From Promethearchaeota archaeon (GTDB lineage Archaea > Asgardarchaeota > Lokiarchaeia > Sigynarchaeales > SOKP01): 40,841 nucleotides of DNA. Of the stretch, positions 1 to 8,222 are shown piece by piece. A model generated the notes under the pieces. That model made no database searches and was not told the origin of the DNA. It saw only the letters and a program-made list of their open reading frames with translations. Location of the stretch: assembly GCA_019894875.1 (NCBI GenBank), contig JAGXNR010000020.1, positions 1 through 40,841 of the forward strand. The letters are read 5' to 3'. Position 1 is the stretch's first letter. Every line of letters begins with the position of its first letter. A program made the position numbers and the translations under genes.

Positions 1-386
1 GTAGTAATCTTCCGATCTCCTTTTTTAAAGATACGAAAATGACAATCCACCCAATAATTTCTGATTTAAAAGGAGATGAAGTATCTTTTGGGGCAATTCA
101 AGGCCGAATCAAAACAAAACCTTGTACTTTACTTAGACTTGATACCGATGATGTATTTGGGGAGATTAAAGGAATTATAACTGAAGGTAATTTCACAGAA
201 GATCCATTAAATACTTTTGGGGGATTTGGAATCATTGAGGTCAATAATTTACAAGAACTATTGAAAATAATATGTGAAGAAGGATTTGCTCATCATGTAG
301 CAGCTTCATTAAATGAAGTTGGGGATATTGTATATGAAGCTCTTTCAAAATATTTAGGATATAATATAACTTTCTTTAATCAATAA
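1..386 (+). CDS. C-terminal part of an L-fucose/L-arabinose isomerase-family protein (5' end outside window)
   Basis: The reading frame is open to the left edge (frame beginning at base 3), so the ATG at 39 is probably internal and this is the C-terminus of a longer protein. The visible part resembles the C-terminal domain of FucI/AraA-like isomerases: an early TKPCTLLRLDTDD stretch, a GNFTEDPLNTFGGFG segment, then EEGFAHHVAASLNEVGD and a final KYLGYNI. In that family the C-terminal domain helps form the sugar and metal site between subunits, and the enzymes interconvert aldoses and ketoses. The GFAHHVA histidines fit the conserved HH seen near the end of relatives. The family match is by eye, and the sugar cannot be inferred. 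A tail-to-tail methyltransferase gene follows 10 bases after the stop. Confidence 0.7.
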   Translation, partial: SNLPISFFKDTKMTIHPIISDLKGDEVSFGAIQGRIKTKPCTLLRLDTDDVFGEIKGIITEGNFTEDPLNTFGGFGIIEVNNLQELLKIICEEGFAHHVAASLNEVGDIVYEALSKYLGYNITFFNQ

Positions 387-396
387 TCCTAGAATT

Positions 397-1491
397 TCAT
401 TTTTTTCTTTTTATTAAGAGATCTTTTTGAAAAAAACCTGTATCCACAATATGTTTTTTCTCATCATCAAGATGAGTTACTATGTCAAACTGATAACTTT
501 TTTGGTGTTTTCTATAATAATTTAAAAGACGCTTCCACGTTATATATATTGAATACTCAGAACAATCGCATCCTATCCATCTTCTTTTAAGCTTTTCAGC
601 CTCTACCAGAGTAGTTCCAGAGCCACAAAAGAAATCTGCAATCAAATCATCTTCATTTGAACCCAATTTAATTATCCTTTCCAGTAACGTATGATGCTTT
701 TGGGTTGGAAATCCTGTCCATTCCTTCGAAGCTGGTTGTAAACATGGGATTTTCCATACATCATCTATTTTCTTGTCTGTAACAATACGATATTTTACAT
801 GACCATTCTCGTCTTTAGCATTCTTTAAAACACCATTAACATTAACTCTCATTAACTGCTTTCTTGGTTTTTTACGAGGTAATCTGATTTCATTAAATGT
901 GTAATGATTTGTTTTGGAATACACTAAAATGTTATCATATGCACGAGGTAGATTTTTCTTTCCCGCAGAATATTTATTATAATAGTACCATATGATATTA
1001 TTTACAAATCTATTTTCTCCAAACACTTCATCTAACAATATTCTGATATAATGACTTGCATGCCAATCTAAATGAATAAAGAGTAAACCTGACTGTGAGA
1101 GAAGTTTTTGAAATAATAGTATCCGTTCATAAAGCATTTGTAAATACGAATCTAAATCTCTTTGCCAGTTATCCATATAAGCAATCGAATCATAAATCTT
1201 ATTTACTTCAGAGATTTCTATTTTGTAATTTACGCCTGAAAAGAAAGGGGGGTCCACATAAATAAGATCTATTTTATTTTCAAAATTATTTAACAATGAG
1301 TATAAAACTTCTAAATTTTCGCCCCAAAATAATTTATTTTTCCATCCATTAAATTTAGAATTAGAAAGGACTTGCTCATTACCGAATGGTAAATTACCTA
1401 TGAAATCTTCAAAAAAATTAGAATATTTTTTTTTTAATTCAACAAGATTTATGTTAACATGTTTTTTTTTTTCCCAAGTTAACTTAACCAT
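397..1491 (-). CDS. Beta-class site-specific DNA methyltransferase (N6-adenine or N4-cytosine)
   Basis: This 364-residue protein transfers a methyl group from S-adenosylmethionine to an exocyclic amine in DNA. The catalytic motif IV, DPPF (residues 80-83), precedes the SAM-binding motif I, FCGSG (288-292), which is the order of the beta class. The segment between (about 165-260), rich in Lys, Arg and Tyr, is the likely target-recognition region. No restriction endonuclease is visible beside it, so it looks like an orphan methyltransferase. It starts 22 bases after the stop of the coiled-coil gene upstream on the same strand and is probably co-transcribed with it. Target sequence and base cannot be read from the sequence. 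A Type III Mod-like or phage-derived origin is also possible. Confidence 0.87.
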   Translation of the reverse strand: MVKLTWEKKKHVNINLVELKKKYSNFFEDFIGNLPFGNEQVLSNSKFNGWKNKLFWGENLEVLYSLLNNFENKIDLIYVDPPFFSGVNYKIEISEVNKIYDSIAYMDNWQRDLDSYLQMLYERILLFQKLLSQSGLLFIHLDWHASHYIRILLDEVFGENRFVNNIIWYYYNKYSAGKKNLPRAYDNILVYSKTNHYTFNEIRLPRKKPRKQLMRVNVNGVLKNAKDENGHVKYRIVTDKKIDDVWKIPCLQPASKEWTGFPTQKHHTLLERIIKLGSNEDDLIADFFCGSGTTLVEAEKLKRRWIGCDCSEYSIYITWKRLLNYYRKHQKSYQFDIVTHLDDEKKHIVDTGFFQKDLLIKRKK

Positions 1492-1513
1492 TCTAATAAT
1501 AAAAAGAATATAT

Positions 1514-2248
1514 TTATTTAATATCTAGTTTAATCATTAAATCTTCAAATTCCCTGTCTGAAAGAAAGCCCTTATGAACCATAATCCCTCTAACTTCTTC
1601 CAAAAGTTGAGGTGCTCCTTTAGCCTCAGATATAGTTTCTTCAAGTGATTCAATTTTTTGTTTCAAAGCAGTTATCTCTGTTGCATCGGCATCTTTTGCA
1701 TTTTTTAAACTTTCAATCTCTACATAATGGTCTGATTTCGTTGTTTGTAATTCCTTCTTTAAATCTTCAATTTCATTCGCTTTTTGCTGTAATTCTTCTT
1801 TGAGGTTGCCTTTTTCCTTTTCCAAATTACTTTTAGCATCTTCCTTCTCTTTTTCTAGAGTCTCTGCTTTTAATGTAACCTCTTTTAGCTTATTCTCCAA
1901 TTCTGTTTTTCTTGATTCAGTTTCTGCTAATTTCTTTTCAACCTCTGAATGTAAGGTTTTTGCCTTAGTAATTTCTGCGTCTACATACAGTTTTTCTTCC
2001 TTCGCTCTTTCGAAGTTTTTCTGTGTTTCCGTCAAACTTTGAGTCTTTTTCTCTGCAATTTTTTCTGTTTCTTTTAATTTTTCTTGAGTGTCTTTTAAAT
2101 CTTTTGATGTATTTTCCCAATCTTTACTCTTTTGAGCTAATTGTTTTTCTATATTGTTAATTTTAGATCTTAGATCCAGTAAAAATCTTCCTTCAACAGA
2201 TAATTTCTTATCCGGTTTCTCTTCCGCTTTAGCCCATTCAATACTCAT
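1514..2248 (-). CDS. Coiled-coil protein, paralogue of the next upstream gene; function unknown
   Basis: A 244-residue protein made almost wholly of heptad-like, Glu/Lys/Leu-rich helix. I chose the ATG at 2248 because a GGTGA site sits 5 bases upstream and because the N-terminus then aligns with its neighbour; a GTG three codons earlier is the alternative. The N-terminal motif is AEEKPDKK, then VEG, L-LRSxINN. The C-terminus ends with a KGFLSDREFEDLM segment. Both motifs recur in the protein at 2451-3176, so the two are tandem paralogues whose ends are conserved and whose central coiled coils have diverged. No signal peptide, membrane segment or enzymatic motif is visible. A structural, tethering or adaptor role is possible but is inference. 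The DNA methyltransferase gene follows 22 bases downstream. Confidence 0.75.
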   Translation of the reverse strand: MSIEWAKAEEKPDKKLSVEGRFLLDLRSKINNIEKQLAQKSKDWENTSKDLKDTQEKLKETEKIAEKKTQSLTETQKNFERAKEEKLYVDAEITKAKTLHSEVEKKLAETESRKTELENKLKEVTLKAETLEKEKEDAKSNLEKEKGNLKEELQQKANEIEDLKKELQTTKSDHYVEIESLKNAKDADATEITALKQKIESLEETISEAKGAPQLLEEVRGIMVHKGFLSDREFEDLMIKLDIK

Positions 2249-2450
2249 TTCATTCACCGCCCTAGTTAATTAAATCAGCCCATAACATGAGTGCGTTCGA
2301 TATTTTAATTATTATTAAACTTCCCATGTCTGAGTTGATAATATTTTATTTTTATAGTATTATATGTTTATTCTCTTAAAATTATATATAAATTTTCTAT
2401 CAAAAAGTTGTACATTTTGGAGTAATCATACGAACCTTATTATTTAAGAC

Positions 2451-3176
2451 TTATTCCTTTATTTCTGACAGAATAGACTCAAGTTCCTTGTCAGATAAAA
2501 ATCCCTTAACCCCAATTAAATCTTTTATTTTTGTTATTATATTAAACACATTTTCTGCCATTATAACTTGAGCTTCAATAGATTCAACTCTTTTCATTTG
2601 ATAAGAAGTTTTTCCTTTCTCTACTTCTAAATTTTTTTTAAGAAATTCTATTTCTTTATTCCGTTGTTCAATAATAGTTTTATAATTCTGTAATTCTTTT
2701 TCTTTTTCTAGTATTTCTGTCGCTTTTCCTAACAATTCTTCCTCTTTAAATTGGTCGCCTTGCTCCTTTGTTAAAATCTTTTGTTCTATTTCTTCAAATT
2801 TTGTAATAATATTATTTAATTGACCTTCTAGAGCGGAAATTTTTTCTGTAGATTTTGCTAATTTAGTTTCCAATTCTGAGTTTACCGCTTTTAATTTGGT
2901 AAGTTCAATATCTACGTGTAATTTTTCCTCTTTAATTTTATCAAGAGACTTTCCTGCTGAAGATTTTCTTTCAGTTAGTTGAATTAAACTTCTCTCTCGT
3001 CCCATTAATTTATCTTTAGTTGTTTTTAACTCATCTTGAATTTTTCCTAAATCCTTATCCTTTTGAGAAATGTTTTGTTCAAGATTATTAATATTCGATC
3101 TTAATTCTAATAATTTGTTGCCCTCAACTGGTTGCTTTTTATCTGGTTTTTCTTCTGCTAAGTCCCAGTCAATCAA
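2451..3176 (-). CDS. Coiled-coil protein, paralogue of the gene downstream; function unknown
   Basis: A 241-residue helical protein rich in Glu, Lys, Leu and Asn, with long heptad-like runs from about residue 25 to 200. The start is a TTG at 3176: an in-frame TGA lies two codons upstream, and a GGTGA site is 10 bases before the TTG. The N-terminus has AEEKPDKK followed by VEGNKLLELRSNINN, and the C-terminus has GVKGFLSDKELESIL. These are the same two terminal blocks as in the paralogue at 1514-2248. The two genes are 202 bases apart on the same strand, so they may be one operon or two units. I do not recognise the family. The conserved C-terminal block is probably a small docking or folding unit. 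Confidence 0.72.
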   Translation of the reverse strand: MIDWDLAEEKPDKKQPVEGNKLLELRSNINNLEQNISQKDKDLGKIQDELKTTKDKLMGRERSLIQLTERKSSAGKSLDKIKEEKLHVDIELTKLKAVNSELETKLAKSTEKISALEGQLNNIITKFEEIEQKILTKEQGDQFKEEELLGKATEILEKEKELQNYKTIIEQRNKEIEFLKKNLEVEKGKTSYQMKRVESIEAQVIMAENVFNIITKIKDLIGVKGFLSDKELESILSEIKE

Positions 3177-3324
3177 AGATCAAACTTCACCTTAGTGTTT
3201 CAATATTATATTTATTTCTTAATCTTTTTCTTAGAATCAAGATCAATTTTATAAAAAAAATAATTATTTCAGTTTAGAAAAATATAGAATCCTTAAAATA
3301 AGATAAGGTTTCATAATTCTATAA

Positions 3325-4128
3325 ATGGTAAGAATCAAAATTGGCACTGCTGGTTGGGATTATAAAGATTGGGTAGGCCCCTTTTACCCAAAACAGCTTG
3401 AAAAAACTCGATATCTTCCCTATTTTTCGAAAATTTTTGATATTGTTGAAATCAATTCTACTTTTTACAATTTGCCCACCGAAACTATGGTAATAAATTG
3501 GAAAAATCGTGTACCAGAAAATTTCCGGTTTGTTGTAAAAGTGTGGCAGAAAATTACTCATAATCTAAATGAACCTGATTTAGATTTCAATATTAACAAT
3601 TTTTTCTCGACATTATCGCTTTTAAACCCAAAGATTGAGTCTTTTCTTCTACAGTTTCCTCCTTGGTTTAAATATACAGAAAATCATCAGGAAAAATTGA
3701 ATTTATTACTTAAAGTAATTCCCTCTGAATTTAAATACATTATAGAATTAAGAGATAATACATGGTTTAGCCCAAGTATTCTTTCTAACTTTATTGATGG
3801 TAAGAGAATTATTCTAGGGACGACATACAAACCTTCTATTACACCATATTATATGAAAAATCAAAAGAATTACTATATAAGGCTTATAGGAGATCGGGAT
3901 ATAACTGTTTTTGACCGGATTCAAAGAGAACAAAAGAGATCTTTATCTGATTTAGAGAAAAAAATCAATAAATTAATTAAAACACCAAATATCTATGAAA
4001 TATTTATAATTGTTAATAATCATTTTGCTGGCTTTGCTCCAGAATCCGCTAATGAGTTAAAAAAGAAATGGGGTTTATCATATCATCAATTCAACACTCA
4101 AAAAAGTTTAGTCGACTTTATGAAATAG
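3325..4128 (+). CDS. DUF72 (YecE-like) family protein
   Basis: A 267-residue protein with the DUF72 hallmarks: an N-terminal GTAGWDYKDWVGPFYP (residues about 8-23), VEINSTFYNLP (about 42-52), then FRFVVKVWQKITH. This family folds as a TIM barrel and is widespread in bacteria and archaea, but its biochemical role is not settled. Length is normal for the family. The start at 3325 is the ATG just before the first conserved block. It is divergent from the coiled-coil genes, with a 148-base AT-rich gap that should hold promoters for both strands. Confidence 0.9.
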   Translation: MVRIKIGTAGWDYKDWVGPFYPKQLEKTRYLPYFSKIFDIVEINSTFYNLPTETMVINWKNRVPENFRFVVKVWQKITHNLNEPDLDFNINNFFSTLSLLNPKIESFLLQFPPWFKYTENHQEKLNLLLKVIPSEFKYIIELRDNTWFSPSILSNFIDGKRIILGTTYKPSITPYYMKNQKNYYIRLIGDRDITVFDRIQREQKRSLSDLEKKINKLIKTPNIYEIFIIVNNHFAGFAPESANELKKKWGLSYHQFNTQKSLVDFMK

Positions 4129-4212
4129 TGAGCTTTCAAAGTGTTTTTACTGATTTTTAAATTGCTCAATTGAATAAGAAAGTTTAAATATTTTAAGTTT
4201 GACTTATTTTTT

Positions 4213-5469
4213 ATGGATACAATTGATAATTTAAAGAAAATAGGCAAAAATTGGAGATTAACAGCGCTTGTAATTTGGCTGTTAGTAGGAGTAGCGATAA
4301 TTCCTTTTCCCAAAACCAATCCCATTGTATCTATTATTGGCATTTTGATTTTTCTACCTTTTTTAGTATTCTTAATGTTCCTATTTTTACTGTCTCTTAT
4401 CTCTAAAAAGAATATCTTTGAATATTCACCATGGAAAATAATATTGTTTCTTCTGATTTCTTTACCAATAATGCTCTTATTATCAATAATTTTAGTTGTC
4501 CTGTTTGCTATATCTATTATTACCTACTTCTTTTTTACAAGTTGGTTTATCTTTTATGGATGTTATTTGATTGGAAAAAGAGTAGATGAGAAATTAGTTT
4601 CAGGTGAAAAAAAACACAGCTTTTTAAGATTTATAATCTTTTTCGGTGGTTTGGTTGTATCATTGTTACTTTTATTTCTCTTTATTATAGGACCGACTAT
4701 ATTTGACTTTTCGATCATACTCGAAACCCCTATTGTTTTCCCATGGTACCTGAATGGAGTTTATCTTCTAGTAGGGGGTGTACTTATTGGACTTACGATT
4801 GTCTGTATAGTTTACATGTTCAAAAAGAGTTTTAATGGATGGTTTGGTATATTTGCTATATTAGTTGCGTTCTATACCTTGTTTTTAGTTCTAAAAATAT
4901 ATATGGGTATTGTTGGTACAGGAACAGATCCAAAAGAATTAGCTACTATTTGGGCATATCTGGGAGTAATCATTCCTGATCTCTTTATAATTTTTTATTC
5001 TCTTAGTACTCTCATGGGCTCGCAAGCAGAACTTCTGAGTAAAAGAATTAAGAGGTTTGGAATGGATACAATAATAATATGGTTAATTCTTTCAAAGGTG
5101 ACATATGAATTTATACATTACTTCCCTTATGAAATCTTTAACGCAATAAATATTCCCTGGTTTCTATGGATAAATGAATTAGCTATTTTAAATGATGAGT
5201 TAATCAATATTGTCAAAAATATTGCGGTTTTAGGATTCTTCATCTTGATATTGATTATTATTGGGATATATGAAATTCAAAAATATCATAAAGAGCGAAA
5301 AAAACCATTACAAGAAGGATTAGATGAGAAAAAAGAAGTTACCTCACCAGAAACTAGTACATATGAACCTCAACCAATTTTGGAAGAAGAGAGTATAGAA
5401 GAATTAGATTCTGCTGATTTTAACGAAGAAAACGGTATAAATATTGAAAAAAGTGATGATAATATTTAA
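4213..5469 (+). CDS. Polytopic membrane protein with acidic cytoplasmic tail, function unknown
   Basis: A 418-residue protein with roughly nine or ten hydrophobic helices (from about residue 17 to 356), the first few closely packed and rich in Leu, Ile and Phe. A soluble, acidic tail of about 60 residues follows (EEESIEELDSADFNEE region), probably cytoplasmic. Between helices there is a Lys/Glu loop after residue 120 and a Trp-rich stretch near residues 316-322. I do not recognise the family and see no transporter or enzyme signature. It stands alone, with a T-rich tract after its stop and 84 bases to the DUF72 gene upstream. Confidence 0.8.
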   Translation: MDTIDNLKKIGKNWRLTALVIWLLVGVAIIPFPKTNPIVSIIGILIFLPFLVFLMFLFLLSLISKKNIFEYSPWKIILFLLISLPIMLLLSIILVVLFAISIITYFFFTSWFIFYGCYLIGKRVDEKLVSGEKKHSFLRFIIFFGGLVVSLLLLFLFIIGPTIFDFSIILETPIVFPWYLNGVYLLVGGVLIGLTIVCIVYMFKKSFNGWFGIFAILVAFYTLFLVLKIYMGIVGTGTDPKELATIWAYLGVIIPDLFIIFYSLSTLMGSQAELLSKRIKRFGMDTIIIWLILSKVTYEFIHYFPYEIFNAINIPWFLWINELAILNDELINIVKNIAVLGFFILILIIIGIYEIQKYHKERKKPLQEGLDEKKEVTSPETSTYEPQPILEEESIEELDSADFNEENGINIEKSDDNI

Positions 5470-5502
5470 CTAACTTCAGCCCCTTTCAATTAAAACAATC
5501 TC

Positions 5503-5512
5503 TTTTTTTTTT
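5503..5512 (+). terminator. T-rich tract after the membrane-protein gene
   Basis: A run of ten T residues lies 33 bases after the stop of the membrane protein. Archaeal RNA polymerase commonly stops at such oligo-T tracts without needing a hairpin. The call rests on position and composition alone. Confidence 0.45.
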
Positions 5513-5527
5513 ACTTAATAAATATGT

Positions 5528-5575
5528 GAGAATATAATTTTTAATTGATGCTTTGATTAAAAATTAAAAATTCTC
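5528..5575. repeat. Long imperfect inverted repeat (16-bp stem) in intergenic DNA
   Basis: The left arm is GAGAAT, AT, AATTTTTAAT (5528-5545) and the right arm is ATTAAAAATT, AAAA, ATTCTC (5556-5575). The inner 10 bp and the outer 6 bp pair perfectly, with a small internal bulge and a 10-base loop. It lies between the membrane-protein stop and the start of the gene at 5658. It could be an operator, an RNA hairpin or a terminator element. Because the sequence is AT-rich, part of the pairing could be chance. Confidence 0.5.
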
Positions 5576-5657
5576 TATAGATTAATAGTTTAATAATTAG
5601 TTTTATTAATCAGATAATCAAAAAGTGTCATACCTAAATTCTGTTAACGTGATCATA

Positions 5658-6176
5658 ATGAGTAGTTTTGAATCAAATGTAGATGAACTATTTCTCGAAA
5701 AGTTTGAAAAATTGGCATTAAGAGTTGAGCAGTTAACTGATGAGATCTCCAAAATGAAAGTTAAACTAGACAAGAATTACAAGATTAATAGAACATTTGG
5801 ATTAAAATCAATAAGAAATTCCGAACCTCTTGAATTCGCTCGAGATGTTAAGGGAATTGGGAGTCCCACAAAGGAGTACTTTTTATCTTTACGAGCTATC
5901 ACTGAAGAGTGGAAGGGGAGAAAAAATGATATCTTGATAACAATTAGACAACAAGAAAAAGAAACCCATATGGACTTAAAAGCTCTTGGAATCAGAATCC
6001 CAATCAATGATGTTAAAAAACTTTCAATGTTAGCAAAAGAAATTATATCCCTTCTCTATGTATCTTGTGAATTACATGGGATGGCTATTAATGAAATCCT
6101 TAGAGATATGTTAACAGAGATAAATGAAGATGGATATAAGATGGTTCAAGAAATTAAGCAAAAAATGGTTTTCTAA
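5658..6176 (+). CDS. Hypothetical protein with N-terminal coiled coil
   Basis: A 172-residue soluble protein. I prefer the ATG at 5658 (MSSFESNVDELF) because the upstream GTG at 5625 would add a stretch that looks like leader rather than protein. Residues about 10-40 are heptad-like (FEKLALRVEQLTDEISKMK). The remainder is mixed helix with a conserved-looking AL.IRIPINDVKKLSMLAKE segment and an amphipathic C-terminus. No Cys clusters, membrane segments or catalytic motifs are seen. I do not recognise it. It is flanked by two inverted repeats, one upstream (5528-5575) and one downstream (6256-6279). Confidence 0.65.
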   Translation: MSSFESNVDELFLEKFEKLALRVEQLTDEISKMKVKLDKNYKINRTFGLKSIRNSEPLEFARDVKGIGSPTKEYFLSLRAITEEWKGRKNDILITIRQQEKETHMDLKALGIRIPINDVKKLSMLAKEIISLLYVSCELHGMAINEILRDMLTEINEDGYKMVQEIKQKMVF

Positions 6177-6255
6177 TAATATATTATTTTTCTTATTAAA
6201 TACTCATATTACTCTTTAGAATGGGAATTATACCCTATAGTTATCAAAAATATAG

Positions 6256-6279
6256 TTCGTGAAATTCGGGTTTCACGAA
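6256..6279. promoter_or_regulatory. Perfect 9-bp inverted repeat, candidate operator
   Basis: TTCGTGAAA and TTTCACGAA are exact reverse complements separated by TTCGGG. The element sits about 33 bases upstream of a BRE/TATA-like sequence (6312-6327) and about 100 bases before the crotonase start. That geometry fits binding of a dimeric regulator to control the acyl-CoA operon. No long U tract follows, which argues against a plain terminator. The regulator is not identifiable here. Confidence 0.6.
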
Positions 6280-6311
6280 ATTCTATTAATATTTGAAACA
6301 TATGCTCTAAA

Positions 6312-6327
6312 GCGAAAGAAATATATT
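6312..6327 (+). promoter_or_regulatory. BRE/TATA-like promoter for the crotonase-dehydrogenase operon
   Basis: GCGAAAG (6312-6318) followed by AAATATATT fits the archaeal BRE plus TATA pattern. Transcription would start near 6350, leaving about 30 bases of leader containing the GGTGA at 6374-6378. This assignment is by motif and spacing only. Confidence 0.5.
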
Positions 6328-6381
6328 AGGATCATTTTAAGTGATTAATCATTATTAAAAATATAAAAAATTTGGTGAAAT

Positions 6382-7176
6382 ATGAATATGAATTACGAAG
6401 AGATTTTATTTGAGGTAAAGGATAATATTGCTCGGATTACTATTAATCGACCTCAAACTTATAATGCCTGCACACAGCAAACAGTTCATGAATTAATTGA
6501 TGCTTTTAGTAGGTGCGCAAGCAATGAAATTGGTGTTGTAGTATTCACAGGTGTGGGGGAAAAAGCGTTTTGTACAGGTGGAGATCAATCGACACGTGAA
6601 AAAGGTGGTTATAAAGGAGGACATTTATTACCATTAGAAGTTGGATGGCAAAGGGTAACTCATTTGATCAGAACGCTTCCTAAACCAGTTATTGCAAGAG
6701 TCAATGGGTATGCGATTGGTGGGGGGAATGTATGGCAAGTCAATTGTGACCTTAGCATCGCTGCAGAACATGCACAATTAGGACAGGCAGGTCCTCGAGT
6801 CGGTTCTTTTGATCCTGGATATGGTACTGGAGACTTAATGCGAGCTGTTGGTATAAAACGAGCTAAAGAAATTTGGTATTTATGTCGTCGTTATACCGCT
6901 CAACAAGCTTTAGAAATGGGTTGGATTAATGCTGTGGTGCCAATGGAAAAATTAGATGAAGAAGTGAATCAATGGTGTCAAGAAATCCTGGAAAAAAGTC
7001 CAACAGCGATAAAAATGTTGAAATATGCATTCTTAGCTGAGACAGATGGAGTTACAGGTATCACACAATTAGGTGTTGGTGGGTTATCTCTTTATTACAA
7101 CACTGATGAGGCTGTAGAAGGGAAAAATGCATTTATTGAAAAGCGTAAAGCAGATTTTAAACAATTTAGAAAGTAG
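6382..7176 (+). CDS. BadI/MenB-type crotonase (ring-opening or ring-closing acyl-CoA enzyme)
   Basis: A 264-residue enoyl-CoA hydratase-superfamily protein. It has KAFCTGGDQS (about 70-80), KPVIARVNGYAIGGGN (oxyanion-hole region) and GPRVGSFDPGYGTGD, followed by AKEIWYLCRRY. The GDQS and SFDPGYG blocks and the C-terminal YYNTDEAVEGKNAF are characteristic of the branch containing 2-ketocyclohexanecarboxyl-CoA hydrolase (BadI) and naphthoyl-CoA synthase (MenB). They are not typical of ordinary enoyl-CoA hydratases. With no menaquinone gene nearby, a BadI-like ring-cleaving role in anaerobic cyclic or aromatic acid breakdown is the better guess. A GGTGA site precedes the ATG. The dehydrogenase gene starts 10 bases after its stop, so the two form an operon. 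Confidence 0.85.
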   Translation: MNMNYEEILFEVKDNIARITINRPQTYNACTQQTVHELIDAFSRCASNEIGVVVFTGVGEKAFCTGGDQSTREKGGYKGGHLLPLEVGWQRVTHLIRTLPKPVIARVNGYAIGGGNVWQVNCDLSIAAEHAQLGQAGPRVGSFDPGYGTGDLMRAVGIKRAKEIWYLCRRYTAQQALEMGWINAVVPMEKLDEEVNQWCQEILEKSPTAIKMLKYAFLAETDGVTGITQLGVGGLSLYYNTDEAVEGKNAFIEKRKADFKQFRK

Positions 7177-7186
7177 TGAGGAAAGA

Positions 7187-8038
7187 ATGGAAATAACAAA
7201 TGTTTGTGTTATTGGTTCTGGGATAATGGGCTCTGGAATTGCACAATTATGTGCCACCCATGGATATAATGTGAATTTAGTTGATATTAATATTGAAATA
7301 CTGAAGAATACAAAAAAAGCCATTGAGAAGAACTTAGAGAGATTTTTTGTATCAAAGAATAAAATTTCTAAGGAAGAAGCAGAAAATATCTTGAATAGGA
7401 TTAATTTAAACATAAATAGGGATGAGGCTATTAATGATACACAAATAGTGATTGAAGCAGTTTTTGAAGATATGGCTTTAAAGCAACAATTATTTTCTGA
7501 CCTTGATGCTATTTGCAACAAAGAGGTGATTCTCGCTTCAAATACATCTTCACTAAGTATAACGGATATAGCTTCAAAATCTAAAATACAAGAGAGAATC
7601 GTTGGAATACATTTCTTCAATCCCGCTCCTGTTATGAAATTAATTGAATTAATAAGAGGTAAGAACACATCTGATGAAGTTTTAGAAAAATCTAAGTTTT
7701 TCTCTGAAAGTTTAAAGAAAACCGTAGTATCTATAAAGGATTCTCCTGGGTTTGTAACCAGTCGACTTATTTATGTATTGTGTAATGAGGCAATAGATAT
7801 GTTAAGAGAAGGTATCGCAAGTGCTGAAGATATTGATATCGCATGCAGATTAGCATTTAATTTTCCTATGGGACCATTAGAACTTTCTGATCTGGTTGGT
7901 ACTGATATATATTTACACATTGGTGAATATTTAGAAAAAGCAATAGGGGAGAAGTATCGAACAAGCCCACTTTTAGAACAAATGGTTAAAGATGGATTAT
8001 TGGGGAGGAAATCAAGAAAAGGATTTTATAATTATTAA
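7187..8038 (+). CDS. hbd: 3-hydroxyacyl-CoA (3-hydroxybutyryl-CoA) dehydrogenase
   Basis: A 283-residue NAD(P)-dependent dehydrogenase that interconverts 3-hydroxyacyl-CoA and 3-ketoacyl-CoA. It has an N-terminal Rossmann motif GSGIMGSG, a helical VIEAVFEDMALKQ block, SNTSSLSIT, and the catalytic GIHFFNPAPVMKLIE with its His. SPGFVTSRL follows, then the C-terminal dimerisation domain ending in GRKSRKGFYNY. I place the start at the ATG at 7187, preceded by GTGAGG with 5-base spacing. Frame-open sequence upstream of this overlaps the crotonase gene. Length is normal for single-domain Hbd. The operon partner is a BadI/MenB-like crotonase, pointing to beta-oxidation-like chemistry. Confidence 0.93.
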   Translation: MEITNVCVIGSGIMGSGIAQLCATHGYNVNLVDINIEILKNTKKAIEKNLERFFVSKNKISKEEAENILNRINLNINRDEAINDTQIVIEAVFEDMALKQQLFSDLDAICNKEVILASNTSSLSITDIASKSKIQERIVGIHFFNPAPVMKLIELIRGKNTSDEVLEKSKFFSESLKKTVVSIKDSPGFVTSRLIYVLCNEAIDMLREGIASAEDIDIACRLAFNFPMGPLELSDLVGTDIYLHIGEYLEKAIGEKYRTSPLLEQMVKDGLLGRKSRKGFYNY

Positions 8039-8070
8039 GTCTTTCCACAAGTATTGAATAATATTTGTTA

Positions 8071-8092
8071 TTGTTTTTCTTTTTCTTTTTTA
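8071..8092 (+). terminator. T-rich tract after the dehydrogenase
   Basis: A nearly pure T tract, broken by single C and G residues, starts 33 bases after the hbd stop. It fits an archaeal oligo-T terminator closing the two-gene operon. Confidence 0.45.
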
Positions 8093-8222
8093 TACTCAAA
8101 TTACATTTTATAAATTTTATATCTAAAATCTGTATTAATATAACGGAAAAACCATATTTTGCTTATTCTTTAATATGAAAACTCATATTAGTTTATCGTA
8201 GTTTTTTTATTTAGAAATAGAT

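Noticed and set aside
1800..2042. Plus-strand open frame opposite the coiled-coil gene
   Set aside because: Its Ser/Phe-rich composition is the antisense shadow of Glu/Lys-rich coiled-coil codons.
397..3176. Restriction-modification system
   Set aside because: Only a methyltransferase is recognisable; the coiled-coil genes show no nuclease motif.
7084..7668. Minus-strand open frame of 194 codons opposite the dehydrogenase
   Set aside because: It overlaps the clearly conserved crotonase and dehydrogenase genes and has a low-complexity hydrophobic composition.
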